Assembly: GCF_008369165.1 (NCBI RefSeq) | Contig: NZ_VOBA01000001.1 | Coordinates: 496,001 to 560,000 of the forward strand | Length of the DNA: 64,000 bases | Direction: 5' to 3' | Source of the DNA: Dietzia sp. ANT_WB102 | GTDB lineage: Bacteria > Actinomycetota > Actinomycetes > Mycobacteriales > Mycobacteriaceae | Shown: positions 42,511-51,623 of the stretch, in pieces | How positions within the stretch are numbered: the first letter of the stretch is position 1 | Layout: each line of letters opens with the position of its first letter | Program-made: the position numbers and the translations under genes | The notes under the pieces: model-generated | Told to the model about the DNA's origin: nothing | Database searches by the model: none | The model's input: the letters and a program-made list of their open reading frames with translations, nothing else

Positions 42511-44546
42511 CCACTCCATCGATTCTGGCGGGCCGGTACGAGGTCGGTGAGCCACTCGGTTACGGCGGCATGTCCGAGGTTCGTCGGGGACGCGACACTG
42601 TCCTCGGCCGGGACGTGGCGATCAAGATCATGCGTCCGGAACTGGCGCGAGACGAGACCTTCTACCAGCGCTTCCGCCGGGAAGCGCAGAACTCGGCGTC
42701 GCTCAACCATCCGTCGATCGTGGCGATCTACGACCAGGGCGAGGAACGTACTGCCGACGGTGCGCTGCCCTACATCGTCATGGAACTAGTCGAGGGCGAC
42801 ACCCTTCGCGACATCGTCAAGATGGACGGCCCCATGGAGGTCGAGCGCGCTCTGGGTGTGATGGCCGACGTGTGCGGTGCCCTGGACTTCTCACACAAAA
42901 AGGGCATCGTCCACCGCGACGTCAAGCCAGCGAACATCATGATCACCCGCGAAGGTGCGGTCAAGGTCATGGACTTCGGCATCGCCCGGGCCATCAGCGA
43001 TTCCAGCTCGACCCTCACCAACACCTCGTCGGTCCTCGGCACCGCCCAGTACCTCAGTCCGGAACAGGCGCGCGGGGAGACCGTCGACGCCCGTTCCGAC
43101 CTGTACTCCGCGGGATGTGTGCTCTACGAGATGGTCGTCGGAGCGCCGCCCTTCACCGGCGAGTCTCCTGTCGCTGTGGCGTATCAACACGTCCGCGAGT
43201 CGCCGGCGCCACCGTCGTCGGTGAACCCGGAGGTGAGCCGCTACGTGGATGCGGTGGTCATGCAGGCGATGGCCAAGAATCCGCATAACCGATACAACAC
43301 CGCCGGGGAGATGCGGACCGATCTGATCACCGTTCTCACCGGTGGTCGCCCTACGGCGCCCCTGGTGATGTCCGATGACGAGCTCGACGACGACCTGAGG
43401 CCGGACGCCCCCCACGGTTTCACCGGCGCGGGGTACGGAACCGGCCCATCCCAGTGGTCCCCGTCGGATGCACTCACCGAGGCCCACGCCCTACCGGCGC
43501 TGTCCGGCGGCGCCGCCGACTCGGGTGCCGGTGCTGTGGACGCCTCCGGTCCTACTTCTCATCGCGGCGACCCCTCCCGCCGCGACGGTCGGCGCAGGCC
43601 GCGGGCGGTGGCCATCGCGCTGGCCGCGCTGCTGGTGCTGGGCGGTATCGCGGCCGTGTCCATGTGGGCGACGACCTCCGACAATGGCGGCGGGACCGCG
43701 CTGGCGCAGGAGGTCACGATCCCCGAGGTCGCCCAGCGGCCGGTGGCGGACGTCGTCGACGAACTCACCTCGATCGGGCTCAAGCCTGTGCAGACCGCGG
43801 AGCCGCACCTCCAGATACCTGAGGGCCATGTGATCTCGTCCGACCCGATCGCCGGCAAGCGCCTGACGGTGGGCTCGGAGATCACCCTTGTGGTCTCGAC
43901 GGGGAAACCGATCCTCTCGGTCCCCAATGTGATGGGGATGTCCCCGGGCGACGCCCGGTCGGCCTTGGAGGAGGCCGGATTCCAGGTGGTCCCAGAGAAC
44001 GCGACGCGCCCGTCGACGTCCGAGGACCAGGACAAGGTCGTCGACACCGACCCGGGGCCCGGTGCACAGGTGCCCTCAGACCGTCCGGTCCGGTTGACGG
44101 TGGGCTCCGGGCCCGAGCAGATCGCGGTGCCCAACGTGGTGGGCCAGTCCGCTGATCCGGCACGCGCGGCGCTCGAGGCGGCGGGCTTCCGCGTCGACAC
44201 CCTCCGAGTGGACGGCACCGCGCCGGAGGGCCAGGTGGTGAACCAGTCCACCTCCGGTGGCCAGACACAGCTCAAGGGCGCGACCATCACGCTCCAGATC
44301 TCGGCCGGTAACCGGTTCGACATGCCCAACCTCGTCGGCGACACCGTCGAGGGGGCTCTTGAGAAGCTCGAACGGGCCGGGTGGCGTGGCGACCGCGGAC
44401 AGCTCCTGGAGCTGCCGCAGAACGACCCCGACCTCACCCGAGTGGGCCGGATTTTCTCGCAACAACCGCCGGTAGGCGAGGCCGGCGTCAATGATCAGGT
44501 CATGGTCCGGGTGATCCGCTTCGGACTCGTCCCCGGTCCGGGCTGA
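42507..44546 (+). CDS. pknB: Ser/Thr protein kinase PknB with four PASTA domains
   Basis: A 679-residue receptor kinase. The kinase domain shows [48 protein letters not shown] and an activation loop with [20 protein letters not shown]. After a juxtamembrane linker comes one helix (about 368-390). Four PASTA repeats follow (about 400-465, 466-533, 534-600, 601-675), recognisable by [40 protein letters not shown] and [20 protein letters not shown]; they sense muropeptides or lipid II. It closes the operon. Domain number and order are as in M. tuberculosis. Confidence 0.96.
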   Translation: MTTPSILAGRYEVGEPLGYGGMSEVRRGRDTVLGRDVAIKIMRPELARDETFYQRFRREAQNSASLNHPSIVAIYDQGEERTADGALPYIVMELVEGDTLRDIVKMDGPMEVERALGVMADVCGALDFSHKKGIVHRDVKPANIMITREGAVKVMDFGIARAISDSSSTLTNTSSVLGTAQYLSPEQARGETVDARSDLYSAGCVLYEMVVGAPPFTGESPVAVAYQHVRESPAPPSSVNPEVSRYVDAVVMQAMAKNPHNRYNTAGEMRTDLITVLTGGRPTAPLVMSDDELDDDLRPDAPHGFTGAGYGTGPSQWSPSDALTEAHALPALSGGAADSGAGAVDASGPTSHRGDPSRRDGRRRPRAVAIALAALLVLGGIAAVSMWATTSDNGGGTALAQEVTIPEVAQRPVADVVDELTSIGLKPVQTAEPHLQIPEGHVISSDPIAGKRLTVGSEITLVVSTGKPILSVPNVMGMSPGDARSALEEAGFQVVPENATRPSTSEDQDKVVDTDPGPGAQVPSDRPVRLTVGSGPEQIAVPNVVGQSADPARAALEAAGFRVDTLRVDGTAPEGQVVNQSTSGGQTQLKGATITLQISAGNRFDMPNLVGDTVEGALEKLERAGWRGDRGQLLELPQNDPDLTRVGRIFSQQPPVGEAGVNDQVMVRVIRFGLVPGPG

Positions 44547-44561
44547 CCGGCGCTCCGCGCG

Positions 44562-45242
44562 TCAGGCCAGGGCTGCACCGCGCGCACGGTCGAGGTCGGA
44601 TTCCAACCGCGCGACCAGCGTCTCCGACGGTCGCTCGCCGCACATTCCCAGCCAGTTGGCGAGCATGCGGTGGCCGCCATCGCTCATCACCGACTCGGGG
44701 TGGAATTGCACGCCATGGATCGGCATATCGCGATGACGCATAGCCATGACCAGGCCGGACCCGGTCCACGCAGTGGGCACCAGGGTGTCGGGGATCGTCT
44801 CCGGCACCACCGTGAGGGAGTGATATCGCGTAGCCGTGAACGGGCTGGGAATCCCGGCGAGCACACCCGAGTCGTCGTGGGTGACCTGGCTGGTCTTGCC
44901 GTGCATGAGTTCGGCGGCCCGGTCGACGGTCGCGCCGAACGCCTCGCCGATCGCCTGATGGCCCAGACACACACCCAGCACGGGGATGCCTGCGCGCCCA
45001 CATACCCCGATGAGCGGGATCGTGGCCCCCGCCCGGTCCGGCGTTCCCGGACCGGGGCTGAGCAGGACGCCGTCGTAGCCGCTGACCACGCGTTCCAGTC
45101 CGACCGGGTCGTAGCCGCCGTCAGGGCCGGCGAGCCTGGGGTCGTCGTTCCTCCACACGTCGCACGTCGCGCCCAACTGGCCCAGGTACTGGACGAGGTT
45201 GTAGACGAAGCTGTCGTAGTTGTCGACGACGAGGATGCGCAT
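44562..45242 (-). CDS. trpG: Glutamine amidotransferase, anthranilate/aminodeoxychorismate synthase component II
   Basis: A 226-residue class I glutamine amidotransferase that supplies ammonia to chorismate-using synthases. It shows ILVVDNYDSFVYNLVQYL, GVLLSPGPGTPDRAG, the nucleophile in VLGVCLGHQAIGEAFG (Cys near 90) and the His/Glu pair in VQFHPESVMSDGG. In mycobacteria this locus, next to pknB, is called trpG/pabA and may serve both tryptophan and folate synthesis. ATG 45242 lacks a Shine-Dalgarno; TACGCT 6 nt upstream suggests a leaderless start. It converges on pknB with 15 bp between. Confidence 0.92.
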   Translation of the reverse strand: MRILVVDNYDSFVYNLVQYLGQLGATCDVWRNDDPRLAGPDGGYDPVGLERVVSGYDGVLLSPGPGTPDRAGATIPLIGVCGRAGIPVLGVCLGHQAIGEAFGATVDRAAELMHGKTSQVTHDDSGVLAGIPSPFTATRYHSLTVVPETIPDTLVPTAWTGSGLVMAMRHRDMPIHGVQFHPESVMSDGGHRMLANWLGMCGERPSETLVARLESDLDRARGAALA

Positions 45243-45330
45243 AAACGCAGCGTACTGCGGTCGGACCGGTGAACGTCCGGGGTGGTCTTGGTAGAGTGGC
45301 CCTGACATCCCCCACCAGTTCGAGGACTCC

Positions 45331-45597
45331 ATGCCCAAGTCAAAGGTCCGGTCCAAGACCGAGTTCACCGATGCGGCTGTCAGCCGCACCCCCGTCAAGG
45401 TCAAGGGAACCCCGACGGCGCGGTGGTACCTGGTGGTCATGTTCGCGTTGATGATCCTGGGTCTGCTCTGGTTGGTGACCTACTACATCGCCGGAGAGCG
45501 CATCCCGTTCATGCAGTCCCTCGAGACGTGGCAGAACTTCGCCATCGGTTTCGGGCTCGCGGTTGTGGGCCTTCTCATGACCATGAACTGGCGCTAA
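45331..45597 (+). CDS. crgA: Cell division protein CrgA
   Basis: An 88-residue inner-membrane protein with a charged N-terminus (MPKSKVRSKTEFTDAAVSRT) and two helices (RWYLVVMFALMILGLLWLVT and FAIGFGLAVVGLLMTMNW) joined by YYIAGERIPFMQSLETWQN. This is the complete CrgA family, which recruits FtsZ, PBPs and FtsI at the division site. TGAACG and TAGAGT (16-bp spacer) upstream form a likely promoter, and CGAGG precedes the ATG. Its place between trpG and the PH-domain gene is conserved in Mycobacteriales. Confidence 0.96.
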   Translation: MPKSKVRSKTEFTDAAVSRTPVKVKGTPTARWYLVVMFALMILGLLWLVTYYIAGERIPFMQSLETWQNFAIGFGLAVVGLLMTMNWR

Positions 45598-45635
45598 CCC
45601 CTCTCCCACAGACGGTTTCCGACTCTTCCACAGGG

Positions 45636-45916
45636 TTATCCACAGGTCACCCCCCGCCCGACGCGGGGGGTGACCTGCATTTTCTCCCCTCATACCTCAT
45701 ATGCGCAGGTCAAGTGCCTCATTGCAACTGAGGCGCAGGCGTTGGTCCGGCTGTTCCACACCCCTCACACGCTGTGGACAACTCCCTCCACACTGGGGAT
45801 AAACCCTTGGTGACAACAATGGGGACGACGCCGCAGGTCGGGCCCGCTCCCAGTCGAACGCCAATCGAACTCCACCCGTGTTATTCATCCACAGTGTGGA
45901 TAGAGCCTGTGGATAA
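45636..45916. other. DnaA-box cluster in the crgA downstream region
   Basis: Three consensus boxes are present: TTATCCACA (45636-45644), TGTGGACAA (45773-45781, the TTGTCCACA form used in mycobacteria) and TGTGGATAA (45908-45916). At least three one-mismatch boxes accompany them: TGGGGATAA (45794-45802), TCATCCACA (45885-45893) and TGTGGATAG (45895-45903). The stretch is visibly less GC-rich than its surroundings and contains no gene. It may titrate DnaA or act in initiation control. The usual oriC beside dnaA is expected beyond the right edge. Confidence 0.7.
45643..45677 (+). terminator. crgA terminator
   Basis: CAGGTCACCCCCCGC (45643-45657) pairs perfectly with 45663-45677 around CCGAC. 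TTTTCTCCCC follows shortly after (from about 45680). One DnaA box overlaps its 5' edge. Confidence 0.88.
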
Positions 45917-45931
45917 GGGAGGATGGGCAGC

Positions 45932-46399
45932 ATGAGTGGTGACGCCGTATCGGGGGCCGGGGCCCGCGCCGCGTCATGGTCACCGGGTGCCCTGTGGCCG
46001 GCCGTTCAGATCGCGGCGGGGATAGCGCTGGTCGCGGTCGGGTTACAGCGGCAGGACCCTCTCGCCATGCTGCTCACCGGCCTGGCGGCACTGTTCCTCA
46101 TCCCCGCGGGCACATCTCAGCTACTGCGGCGGCCTCGACTCGAGGTGGTGGACGGCCAGCTGGCGATCAAGAAGCTCGGACGCGTGGTCTTCGTCCCGAA
46201 GTCCGCAGTAGTGGAGGTCCGTGCGCTTGGGGTAGCCCGATGGGGTGCGCGACAGCAACTGATGCGGCTGGAATACACCGACGAGCGGGGACGCGAACAG
46301 CTGGACGTGTACACCCGTCTCGACCTGGGGACTGATCCGAGAGATGTCGTCGCGGCGTTGCACCGTCTGGGGTTCGGGGCGGTCGACCGTCCCTCGTGA
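45932..46399 (+). CDS. Membrane PH-domain protein (Rv0010c-type)
   Basis: A 155-residue protein with two helices (LWPAVQIAAGIALVAVGL and AMLLTGLAALFLIPAG) followed by a bacterial PH-like domain: LEVVDGQLAIKKLGRVVFVPKS, VVEVRALGVARWGARQQLMRLEY and LDVYTRLDLGTDPRDVVAALHRL. It corresponds to the conserved protein between crgA and ppiA of mycobacteria; the function is unknown. ATG 45932 has GGAGG at 9 nt; ATG 45923 abuts that site and is less likely. A DnaA box ends 16 nt before the start. Confidence 0.88.
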   Translation: MSGDAVSGAGARAASWSPGALWPAVQIAAGIALVAVGLQRQDPLAMLLTGLAALFLIPAGTSQLLRRPRLEVVDGQLAIKKLGRVVFVPKSAVVEVRALGVARWGARQQLMRLEYTDERGREQLDVYTRLDLGTDPRDVVAALHRLGFGAVDRPS

Positions 46400-46480
46400 G
46401 TGCCCGGCCGTGGACGCTGCCGCCCGCCTGCCGACGGGTATCGGCACGGGCGGGCGGTACGGGCGGGCGGTGTGTGGGCG

Positions 46481-47215
46481 TCAGCGGGTGACGAGGAATC
46501 CGAACGTCATGGTGTCCGCGGCGTACCAGCCAGCGGCACCGACCAGTCCCACGAGGACGACGAAGCCGACCCACGACACGGTCTCGCGGCCCACGCGGCC
46601 CACGCGCTGGGGCATCCGGCGCGGCACCACCACCAGCGCGACGGCAGCAACGGCACCGACCGCGAGCCCGCCGAGATGGGCCGCCAGCGAAATACCGGGT
46701 ACGAGGAAGCTCACGCCCACGTTGAGGACGAGCAACAGTCCGATCCCCTTGACGTCGAGACGCATCGACATCGCCACGATTGCGTACGCCCCCATCAGGC
46801 CGAAGATCGCACCGGATGCGCCGGCCGTGAGCGCGTTCTGGCTGTAGAACATCACAGCCACCGACCCGCCGAGCGCCGAGCCCAGGTAGAGGGCGAGGAA
46901 ACGGGCGTGCCCGATACTGCGCTCGATCCCCAGTCCGAGGATCCACAGCATGTACATGTTCAGCACCAGGTGCATCGGGCCGAAGTGCTGGAACGCCGAG
47001 GTGAGCAGCCGCCACCACTCGTCCCTGGCCGCCACCATCGGCGGGAAGAGCGCCGTGGACTCGAACAACGGCGAGGCGTTGTTGGCCAGGAAGCTTCGTG
47101 CCTGCACAACGGTCGTGGCGTAGACGGCAAGGTTGGCGGTGATGATCCACGCCGTGACCGGCTGGAGGCGGAAAAAGCGCGCGACCGCGCCACCTCGATG
47201 GGTCTGGATGCTCAT
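46481..47215 (-). CDS. Rhomboid family intramembrane serine protease
   Basis: A 244-residue protein with six to seven helices. The rhomboid features are EWWRLLTSAFQHFGPMHLVLNMYML in helix 2 with its loop, the catalytic Ser in TAGASGAIFGLMGAY (near 132) and the catalytic His in SLAAHLGGLAVG (near 182). It cuts membrane proteins within the bilayer. It lies between ppiA and the PH-domain gene, a place where the mycobacterial order has no gene. GGGAG precedes ATG 47215 closely. Substrate unknown. Confidence 0.93.
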   Translation of the reverse strand: MSIQTHRGGAVARFFRLQPVTAWIITANLAVYATTVVQARSFLANNASPLFESTALFPPMVAARDEWWRLLTSAFQHFGPMHLVLNMYMLWILGLGIERSIGHARFLALYLGSALGGSVAVMFYSQNALTAGASGAIFGLMGAYAIVAMSMRLDVKGIGLLLVLNVGVSFLVPGISLAAHLGGLAVGAVAAVALVVVPRRMPQRVGRVGRETVSWVGFVVLVGLVGAAGWYAADTMTFGFLVTR

Positions 47216-47242
47216 GTCTCCCGGCTATTCATGCTGCGTCGG

Positions 47243-47276
47243 TCGTGCTGCCGATAGAGTCGTGCTGCCGATAGAC
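47243..47276. repeat. 17-bp tandem repeat, two copies
   Basis: TCGTGCTGCCGATAGAG at 47243-47259 is followed directly by a copy at 47260-47276 that differs only in its last base. It lies between the rhomboid start and the ppiA terminator. Confidence 0.8.
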
Positions 47277-47278
47277 CT

Positions 47279-47313
47279 GCGGCGCGGGTCCGGGAGTCCG
47301 GAACCCGCGCCGC
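47279..47313 (-). terminator. ppiA terminator
   Basis: GCGGCGCGGGT (47279-47289) pairs with ACCCGCGCCGC (47303-47313), with a further CCGG/CCGG pairing in the loop. It is 20 bp after the ppiA stop. Confidence 0.82.
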
Positions 47314-47333
47314 CGGCCGACCGGGAAGGTCAG

Positions 47334-47855
47334 TCAGGAGATCTCGATCGACTCGATGACGACGTCCTCGGTCGGACGGTCCATCGCGCCGGTGCGGGTG
47401 GTCGCGATGGCATCGACGACCTTGCGCGAGTCCTCGTCGGCGACCTTGCCGAAGATGGTGTGGCGGTTGTTCAGGTGCGGCGTGGGGCCGACGGTGATGA
47501 AGAACTGCGAACCGTTGGTTCCCGGGCCCGCGTTGGCCATGGCCAACAGGTAGGGCTCGGAGAACTGCAGCTCCGGATGGAATTCGTCCTTGAACTGGTA
47601 GCCCGGGCCGCCGCGGCCGGTGCCGGTGGGGTCGCCACCTTGGACCATGAAGCCGGAGATGACGCGGTGGAAGATCGAGCCGTCGTAGAACGGGCCGGAC
47701 TTCTCACCCTTGGCGTTGGCCTGGGAGTACTCCTTGGAGCCGTCGGCCAGGCCGACGAAGTTCTGCACGGTCTCCGGGGCGTGGTTGCCGTACAACTCGA
47801 TGACGATGTCGCCCCGGTTGGTGTGGATGGTTGCCTTCTGCGTTGCGATGCTCAC
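47334..47855 (-). CDS. ppiA: Cyclophilin-type peptidyl-prolyl isomerase
   Basis: A 173-residue cytosolic cyclophilin. It shows [20 protein letters not shown], the catalytic [20 protein letters not shown], and [21 protein letters not shown] with HTIFGKV, all strongly like mycobacterial PpiA. It speeds cis-trans isomerisation of proline bonds. I chose GTG 47855, which starts the conserved part; the longer frame adds a Cys/Asp/Pro-rich stretch without support. Its place on the gyrA side of the PH-domain gene is conserved. Confidence 0.94.
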   Translation of the reverse strand: MSIATQKATIHTNRGDIVIELYGNHAPETVQNFVGLADGSKEYSQANAKGEKSGPFYDGSIFHRVISGFMVQGGDPTGTGRGGPGYQFKDEFHPELQFSEPYLLAMANAGPGTNGSQFFITVGPTPHLNNRHTIFGKVADEDSRKVVDAIATTRTGAMDRPTEDVVIESIEIS

Positions 47856-47935
47856 GCCTCCATCCTGCCACGCAGGCGTAACCGATGTCGGCGAGGTGGC
47901 GCTCGGGGCCGGAGCTCCTGTGCCACCATCGTCAC

Positions 47936-48652
47936 ATGAGCACACGAAGCGATCGCGCCGCCGAGCGTAAGGCAGTCAAGCAGGCGGAAAAAGAGCTGAA
48001 GAAGGCACGCACAGCCGCACAGAAGGCATTCGACCTCAAGGATCCCCGTTTCCTGGGGGAGGCCGCCGTCGCCGCCACCCGCGGCCCGGTCGGACTCGCC
48101 CTCTTCGGCGCCAGCCGCGGAATGCAGGTACTGCGGGAGCGTCGCGCCGAGCAGGCGGAGTTGTTGAACGATCTGGCGGCAGACGCCCGGCAGCACGCCG
48201 AGGCACTGCGTGAACAGACCTCCGCGCTCGCCTCACCCGACCGGAAGCGGGGCGGACTGCGCCGGTTCGCGCCGCTGTGGATCGTCGGTCTCGCCGGTGG
48301 CGCGGCCGTCGCCGGCGCCACCGCCTACTTCCTGCGCGACCAAGGCTCCACCGCGCCCGCGCCCGCGCCTGCTCCCTCGCCGACCCCGACCCCGACACCG
48401 GCCCACACGCCCACCCCGGCCGAGGACGGTCCCGCCGTAACGAGCGGGACCGCCGACTCGGCCGGCTCGAAGACCGGCGAGGACCTGACGATCGACTCCG
48501 CGGATCCCGAGGGCCCCGCCGACCAGTCCGCCGAGACCTCCCCAGCCGCGGACAGCGCCACACCGGGCCCTGCGGCCGGCTCCGCGCCGCAACCCTCGGA
48601 CGATCAGCCCGGGGGCGACGCCTCCGCTGACGGGACCTCGACCACCACGTGA
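47936..48652 (+). CDS. Hypothetical single-pass membrane protein with Pro/Thr tail
   Basis: A 238-residue protein. A basic coiled-coil-like N-terminus ([21 protein letters not shown]), an Ala/Arg helix, then one transmembrane segment ([20 protein letters not shown], about 115-135) and a low-complexity extracytoplasmic tail rich in Pro, Thr, Ala, Ser and Asp, starting [15 protein letters not shown]. No family is recognised; similar proteins occur near ppiA in other Mycobacteriales. Its stop overlaps the GNAT start (GTGA). Confidence 0.72.
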   Translation: MSTRSDRAAERKAVKQAEKELKKARTAAQKAFDLKDPRFLGEAAVAATRGPVGLALFGASRGMQVLRERRAEQAELLNDLAADARQHAEALREQTSALASPDRKRGGLRRFAPLWIVGLAGGAAVAGATAYFLRDQGSTAPAPAPAPSPTPTPTPAHTPTPAEDGPAVTSGTADSAGSKTGEDLTIDSADPEGPADQSAETSPAADSATPGPAAGSAPQPSDDQPGGDASADGTSTTT

Positions 48653-49131
48653 TCGACGCGGACCCGGCACTCGACGGGACCGCGCTCGATGTGGTCGCGT
48701 CGACCCTCGCCGAACTGGGTCCCCTGGACGTCCACGCGCTGTACAAACTGCGCGTGGACGTCTTCGTCGCAGAGCAGGACTGTTCGTACGCCGAAATCGA
48801 CGACGTCGATGCCGACCCCGGCACCACCCACCTGCTCGCCCGGACCCCCGACGGAGGGCTCGTTGCGACACTGCGGGTGTTCGGATCGAAAGAACCCGGA
48901 GGGGTGATGCACATCGGTCGCGTCTGCACGACACCCGCGTGGCGGCGGCGGGGCGTCGCGTCGCGGATGATCCGCCGAGGGCTCGAATTGTGCGGCGACG
49001 GGCCGGTGGAGATCGGAGCCCAGTCCTACCTGGAGCGGTGGTACGAGCAGTTCGGATTCGTGCGGTGCGGCCCCGACTACCTCGATGGACGGATCCCCCA
49101 TCTGCCCATGCGGCGCGACCTCCTAGGATGA
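48649..49131 (+). CDS. GNAT family N-acetyltransferase (ElaA-like)
   Basis: A 160-residue acetyl-CoA-dependent transferase. The N-terminal LYKLRVDVFVAEQDCSYAEIDDVD and HLLARTPDGGLVATLRVF, the acetyl-CoA motif GRVCTTPAWRRRGVASRMI (R/Q-x-x-G-x-G/A variant) and the C-terminal YLERWYEQFGFVRCGPDYLDGRIPHLPMR match ElaA/YjcF-type GNATs. The substrate is not known. It is translationally coupled to the hypothetical membrane protein gene. Confidence 0.85.
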   Translation: MIDADPALDGTALDVVASTLAELGPLDVHALYKLRVDVFVAEQDCSYAEIDDVDADPGTTHLLARTPDGGLVATLRVFGSKEPGGVMHIGRVCTTPAWRRRGVASRMIRRGLELCGDGPVEIGAQSYLERWYEQFGFVRCGPDYLDGRIPHLPMRRDLLG

Positions 49132-49170
49132 GACCCGGCTCACCCCCTTCGATCTCTTCCGAGGAGAAAC

Positions 49171-50493
49171 ATGACGTCTGACGCTCCCTCCGGCTCACTG
49201 GTCAAGGCTCTCCTCCCGGAGAGCGAAATGCCGACTCACTGGTACAACATCCAAGCCGATCTTCCCGAGCCGATGGCCCCCCATCTGCATCCGGGGACCA
49301 GGGAGCCGCTCGCTCCCGAGGACCTGGCACCGCTGTTCCCGATGGCCCTCATCGAGCAGGAGGTCACGCCGGAGCGCTACATCGAGATTCCCGAGGCGGT
49401 GCAGGAGATCTACCGTCTCTGGCGTCCGTCGCCGCTGATCCGCGCCCGCCGCCTGGAGGCGGCACTCGGCACGTCGGCTCGGATCTACTACAAGTACGAA
49501 GGCACGAGCCCGGTCGGTTCCCACAAGCCGAATACTGCGGTCGCGCAGGCGTACTACAACGCCGCGGAGGGCATCACCAAGCTCACCACCGAGACCGGAG
49601 CCGGCCAATGGGGCGCCTCACTGGCGTTCGCCGGTCAGGCCTTTGGCATCGAGGTCGAGGTGTGGCAAGTCAAGGCCTCGTTCGAATCCAAGCCGTACCG
49701 CCGGATGCTCATGGAGACCTTTGGCGCGTCGGTCCACCCGAGCCCCTCCGATCTCACCGAGTCGGGCCGCGCATTCCTGGCCAAGGATCCGCAGACCCCG
49801 GGCTCGCTCGGGATGGCGGTCTCCGAGGCCGTCGAGGTGGCTGCTGGCGACCCCGAGGCCCGCTACTCGCTGGGGTCGGTGCTCAACCACGTGTGCCTGC
49901 ACCAGACGGTGATCGGCGAGGAGGCCCTCAAGCAGTTGGGGATGTTCGATGAAGGCGCCCCCGACTACGTGTACGGCTGCGCCGGTGGCGGCTCCAACCT
50001 CGCCGGACTCGCGTTCCCGTTCATCCGAGAGAATCTCGCTGGCGCCCAGACCCAGATCGTCGCCGTCGAGCCCACTGCATGCCCGTCGCTGACAGAGGGC
50101 GAGTTCCGCTACGACCACGGCGACGTCGCCGGCCTGACCCCACTGATGAAGATGTACACCCTCGGTCAGGACTTCGTCCCGGACCCCATCCATTCCGGCG
50201 GCCTGCGGTACCACGGGATGGCGCCGCTGGTCAGCCACGTCAAGCACCTGGGCCTTCTCGACTCCATGGCGGTGGAACAGAAGGTCGCGTTCGCCGCGGG
50301 CATCGAATTCGCCAAGGCGGAGGGCATCGTCCCGGCGCCCGAGTCAACCCACGCCCTGGCTGGCGCCATGGCCAAGGCCCGCGAGCACACCGGCGACGCC
50401 GGCACCGGCCCGTCGATCGTGATCGGTCTGTCCGGACACGGCTTCCTCGACCTCCCGGCGTACGAGTCCTTCATCCGCGGCGAGATGGACTGA
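49171..50493 (+). CDS. TrpB2-type PLP-dependent enzyme
   Basis: A 440-residue fold-type II PLP enzyme of the TrpB2 group (TIGR01415). The PLP lysine lies in [19 protein letters not shown] (near residue 118), the substrate site in [19 protein letters not shown] and the phosphate-binding loop in [15 protein letters not shown]; the end [12 protein letters not shown] is also typical. TrpB2 forms tryptophan from indole and serine without needing a TrpA partner, and is often unlinked to trp genes, as here. GAGGAG stands before ATG 49171. Its role beside a standard tryptophan pathway is unresolved. Confidence 0.93.
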   Translation: MTSDAPSGSLVKALLPESEMPTHWYNIQADLPEPMAPHLHPGTREPLAPEDLAPLFPMALIEQEVTPERYIEIPEAVQEIYRLWRPSPLIRARRLEAALGTSARIYYKYEGTSPVGSHKPNTAVAQAYYNAAEGITKLTTETGAGQWGASLAFAGQAFGIEVEVWQVKASFESKPYRRMLMETFGASVHPSPSDLTESGRAFLAKDPQTPGSLGMAVSEAVEVAAGDPEARYSLGSVLNHVCLHQTVIGEEALKQLGMFDEGAPDYVYGCAGGGSNLAGLAFPFIRENLAGAQTQIVAVEPTACPSLTEGEFRYDHGDVAGLTPLMKMYTLGQDFVPDPIHSGGLRYHGMAPLVSHVKHLGLLDSMAVEQKVAFAAGIEFAKAEGIVPAPESTHALAGAMAKAREHTGDAGTGPSIVIGLSGHGFLDLPAYESFIRGEMD

Positions 50494-50542
50494 CACTTCC
50501 CGACCCCCCTACGATCCACACCCTCGATCACAGGAGCCCCTT

Positions 50543-51472
50543 ATGACCAAGACCATCGACTTCACCGACCGCGTCGCGATCATCACCGGTGCCGGGGGCG
50601 GCCTCGGCCGCGCCTACGCATTGGCCCTGGCCGAGCGTGGCGCCAAGGTCGTCGTCAACGACCTCGGTGGCGACGTCCACGGCGAAGGTGGCACACCCTC
50701 CATGGCGCAGCAGGTCGTCGACGAGATCACCGCCGCCGGTGGTGAAGCCATCGTCGACGGCAACGACATCACCGATGAGGCCGCCGTCGACTCACTCGTG
50801 TCGTCGGTGATCGAGAAGTGGGGCCGCATCGACATCCTCATCAACAACGCCGGGATTCTGCTGGACAAGTCTTTCGCCAAGATGGAGACGAGCGACTTCC
50901 GCAAGGTTCTCGAAGTGCACCTCATGGGTTCGGTCAACTGCACCAAGGCCGTGTGGCCGCACATGGCCGAAGCGGGCTACGGACGCATCCTCATGACCAC
51001 CTCTACGTCCGGCATCTACGGAAACTTCGGCCAGGCCAATTACGGCGCCGCCAAATCTGGCCTCGTGGGGCTGATGAATGTCCTCGCCATCGAGGGCGAC
51101 AAGAAGAACATCAAGGTCAACGCGATCGCCCCCACCGCCGCCACCCGCATGACCGAGGACCTGCTGCCGCAGCGGGTGCTGGACATCATGGGCCCCGAGA
51201 CGATCGCTCCCGGCGCCCTGTTCATGGTCAGCGACGACGCCCCCACCAAGACCATCCTCGGCGCCGGCGCCGGCGTGTTCGCGGTGTCCCAGATGGTCGA
51301 GTCGCGTGGGGTGTACCTGCCCGACGAGGCCCGCACCCCCGAGGTCGTGGCCGAGCGCTGGAACGAGATCTCCGACCTCACCGACGCGCAGACCCTGACG
51401 GGCGCCTTCGAGCAGACCTCCAAGTACGCCGCGCTCGCAGCCCGCGAACTGGGCCTGCACCTGGAGAGCTGA
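50543..51472 (+). CDS. SDR of the multifunctional-enzyme-2 (3-hydroxyacyl-CoA dehydrogenase) type
   Basis: A 309-residue SDR with IITGAGGGLGRAYALALAERG, VVVNDLGGDVHGEGGTPSMA (the long loop after strand 2 that marks peroxisomal MFE-2/HSD17B4-like enzymes), NNAGILLDKSF, a catalytic Ser in TTSTSGIYGNFGQ and NYGAAKSG (YxxxK). The last 60 residues (RGVYLPDEARTPEVVAERW) extend the fold. It probably oxidises (3R)-hydroxyacyl-CoA or a sterol/bile-type alcohol. CAGGAG lies 7 nt before ATG 50543. Confidence 0.9.
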   Translation: MTKTIDFTDRVAIITGAGGGLGRAYALALAERGAKVVVNDLGGDVHGEGGTPSMAQQVVDEITAAGGEAIVDGNDITDEAAVDSLVSSVIEKWGRIDILINNAGILLDKSFAKMETSDFRKVLEVHLMGSVNCTKAVWPHMAEAGYGRILMTTSTSGIYGNFGQANYGAAKSGLVGLMNVLAIEGDKKNIKVNAIAPTAATRMTEDLLPQRVLDIMGPETIAPGALFMVSDDAPTKTILGAGAGVFAVSQMVESRGVYLPDEARTPEVVAERWNEISDLTDAQTLTGAFEQTSKYAALAARELGLHLES

Positions 51473-51570
51473 CCGTGCGACCCGCCACGGGTCCAGTCGG
51501 AGACATCGGAGTCACCTCCCCGCCTGGAGTCACCAGGTCAGGATGTGATGGCGCGCGTCTTGGGGAAACT

Positions 51571-51589
51571 CTGCACGCAGTGACTCCAC
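51571..51589. repeat. Second copy of the GAGTCACTGCGTGCAG intergenic element
   Basis: CTGCACGCAGTGACTCCAC is the reverse complement of the element at 4210-4225 over 16 bases and matches 4258-4272 over 15. Here too it lies between convergent genes. GGAGTCAC at 51508-51515 and the bases 51580-51587 form a looser inverted pair around it. Confidence 0.7.
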
Positions 51590-51623
51590 CGACCGGGAAG
51601 CGTAGCGGGGGGCGCCACGCGGG

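Noticed and set aside
45636-45916. Calling the DnaA-box cluster the chromosomal origin oriC
   Set aside because: oriC in this group is beside dnaA/dnaN, which are not in the window, and I see no AT-rich unwinding element. It is kept as a DnaA-box cluster only.
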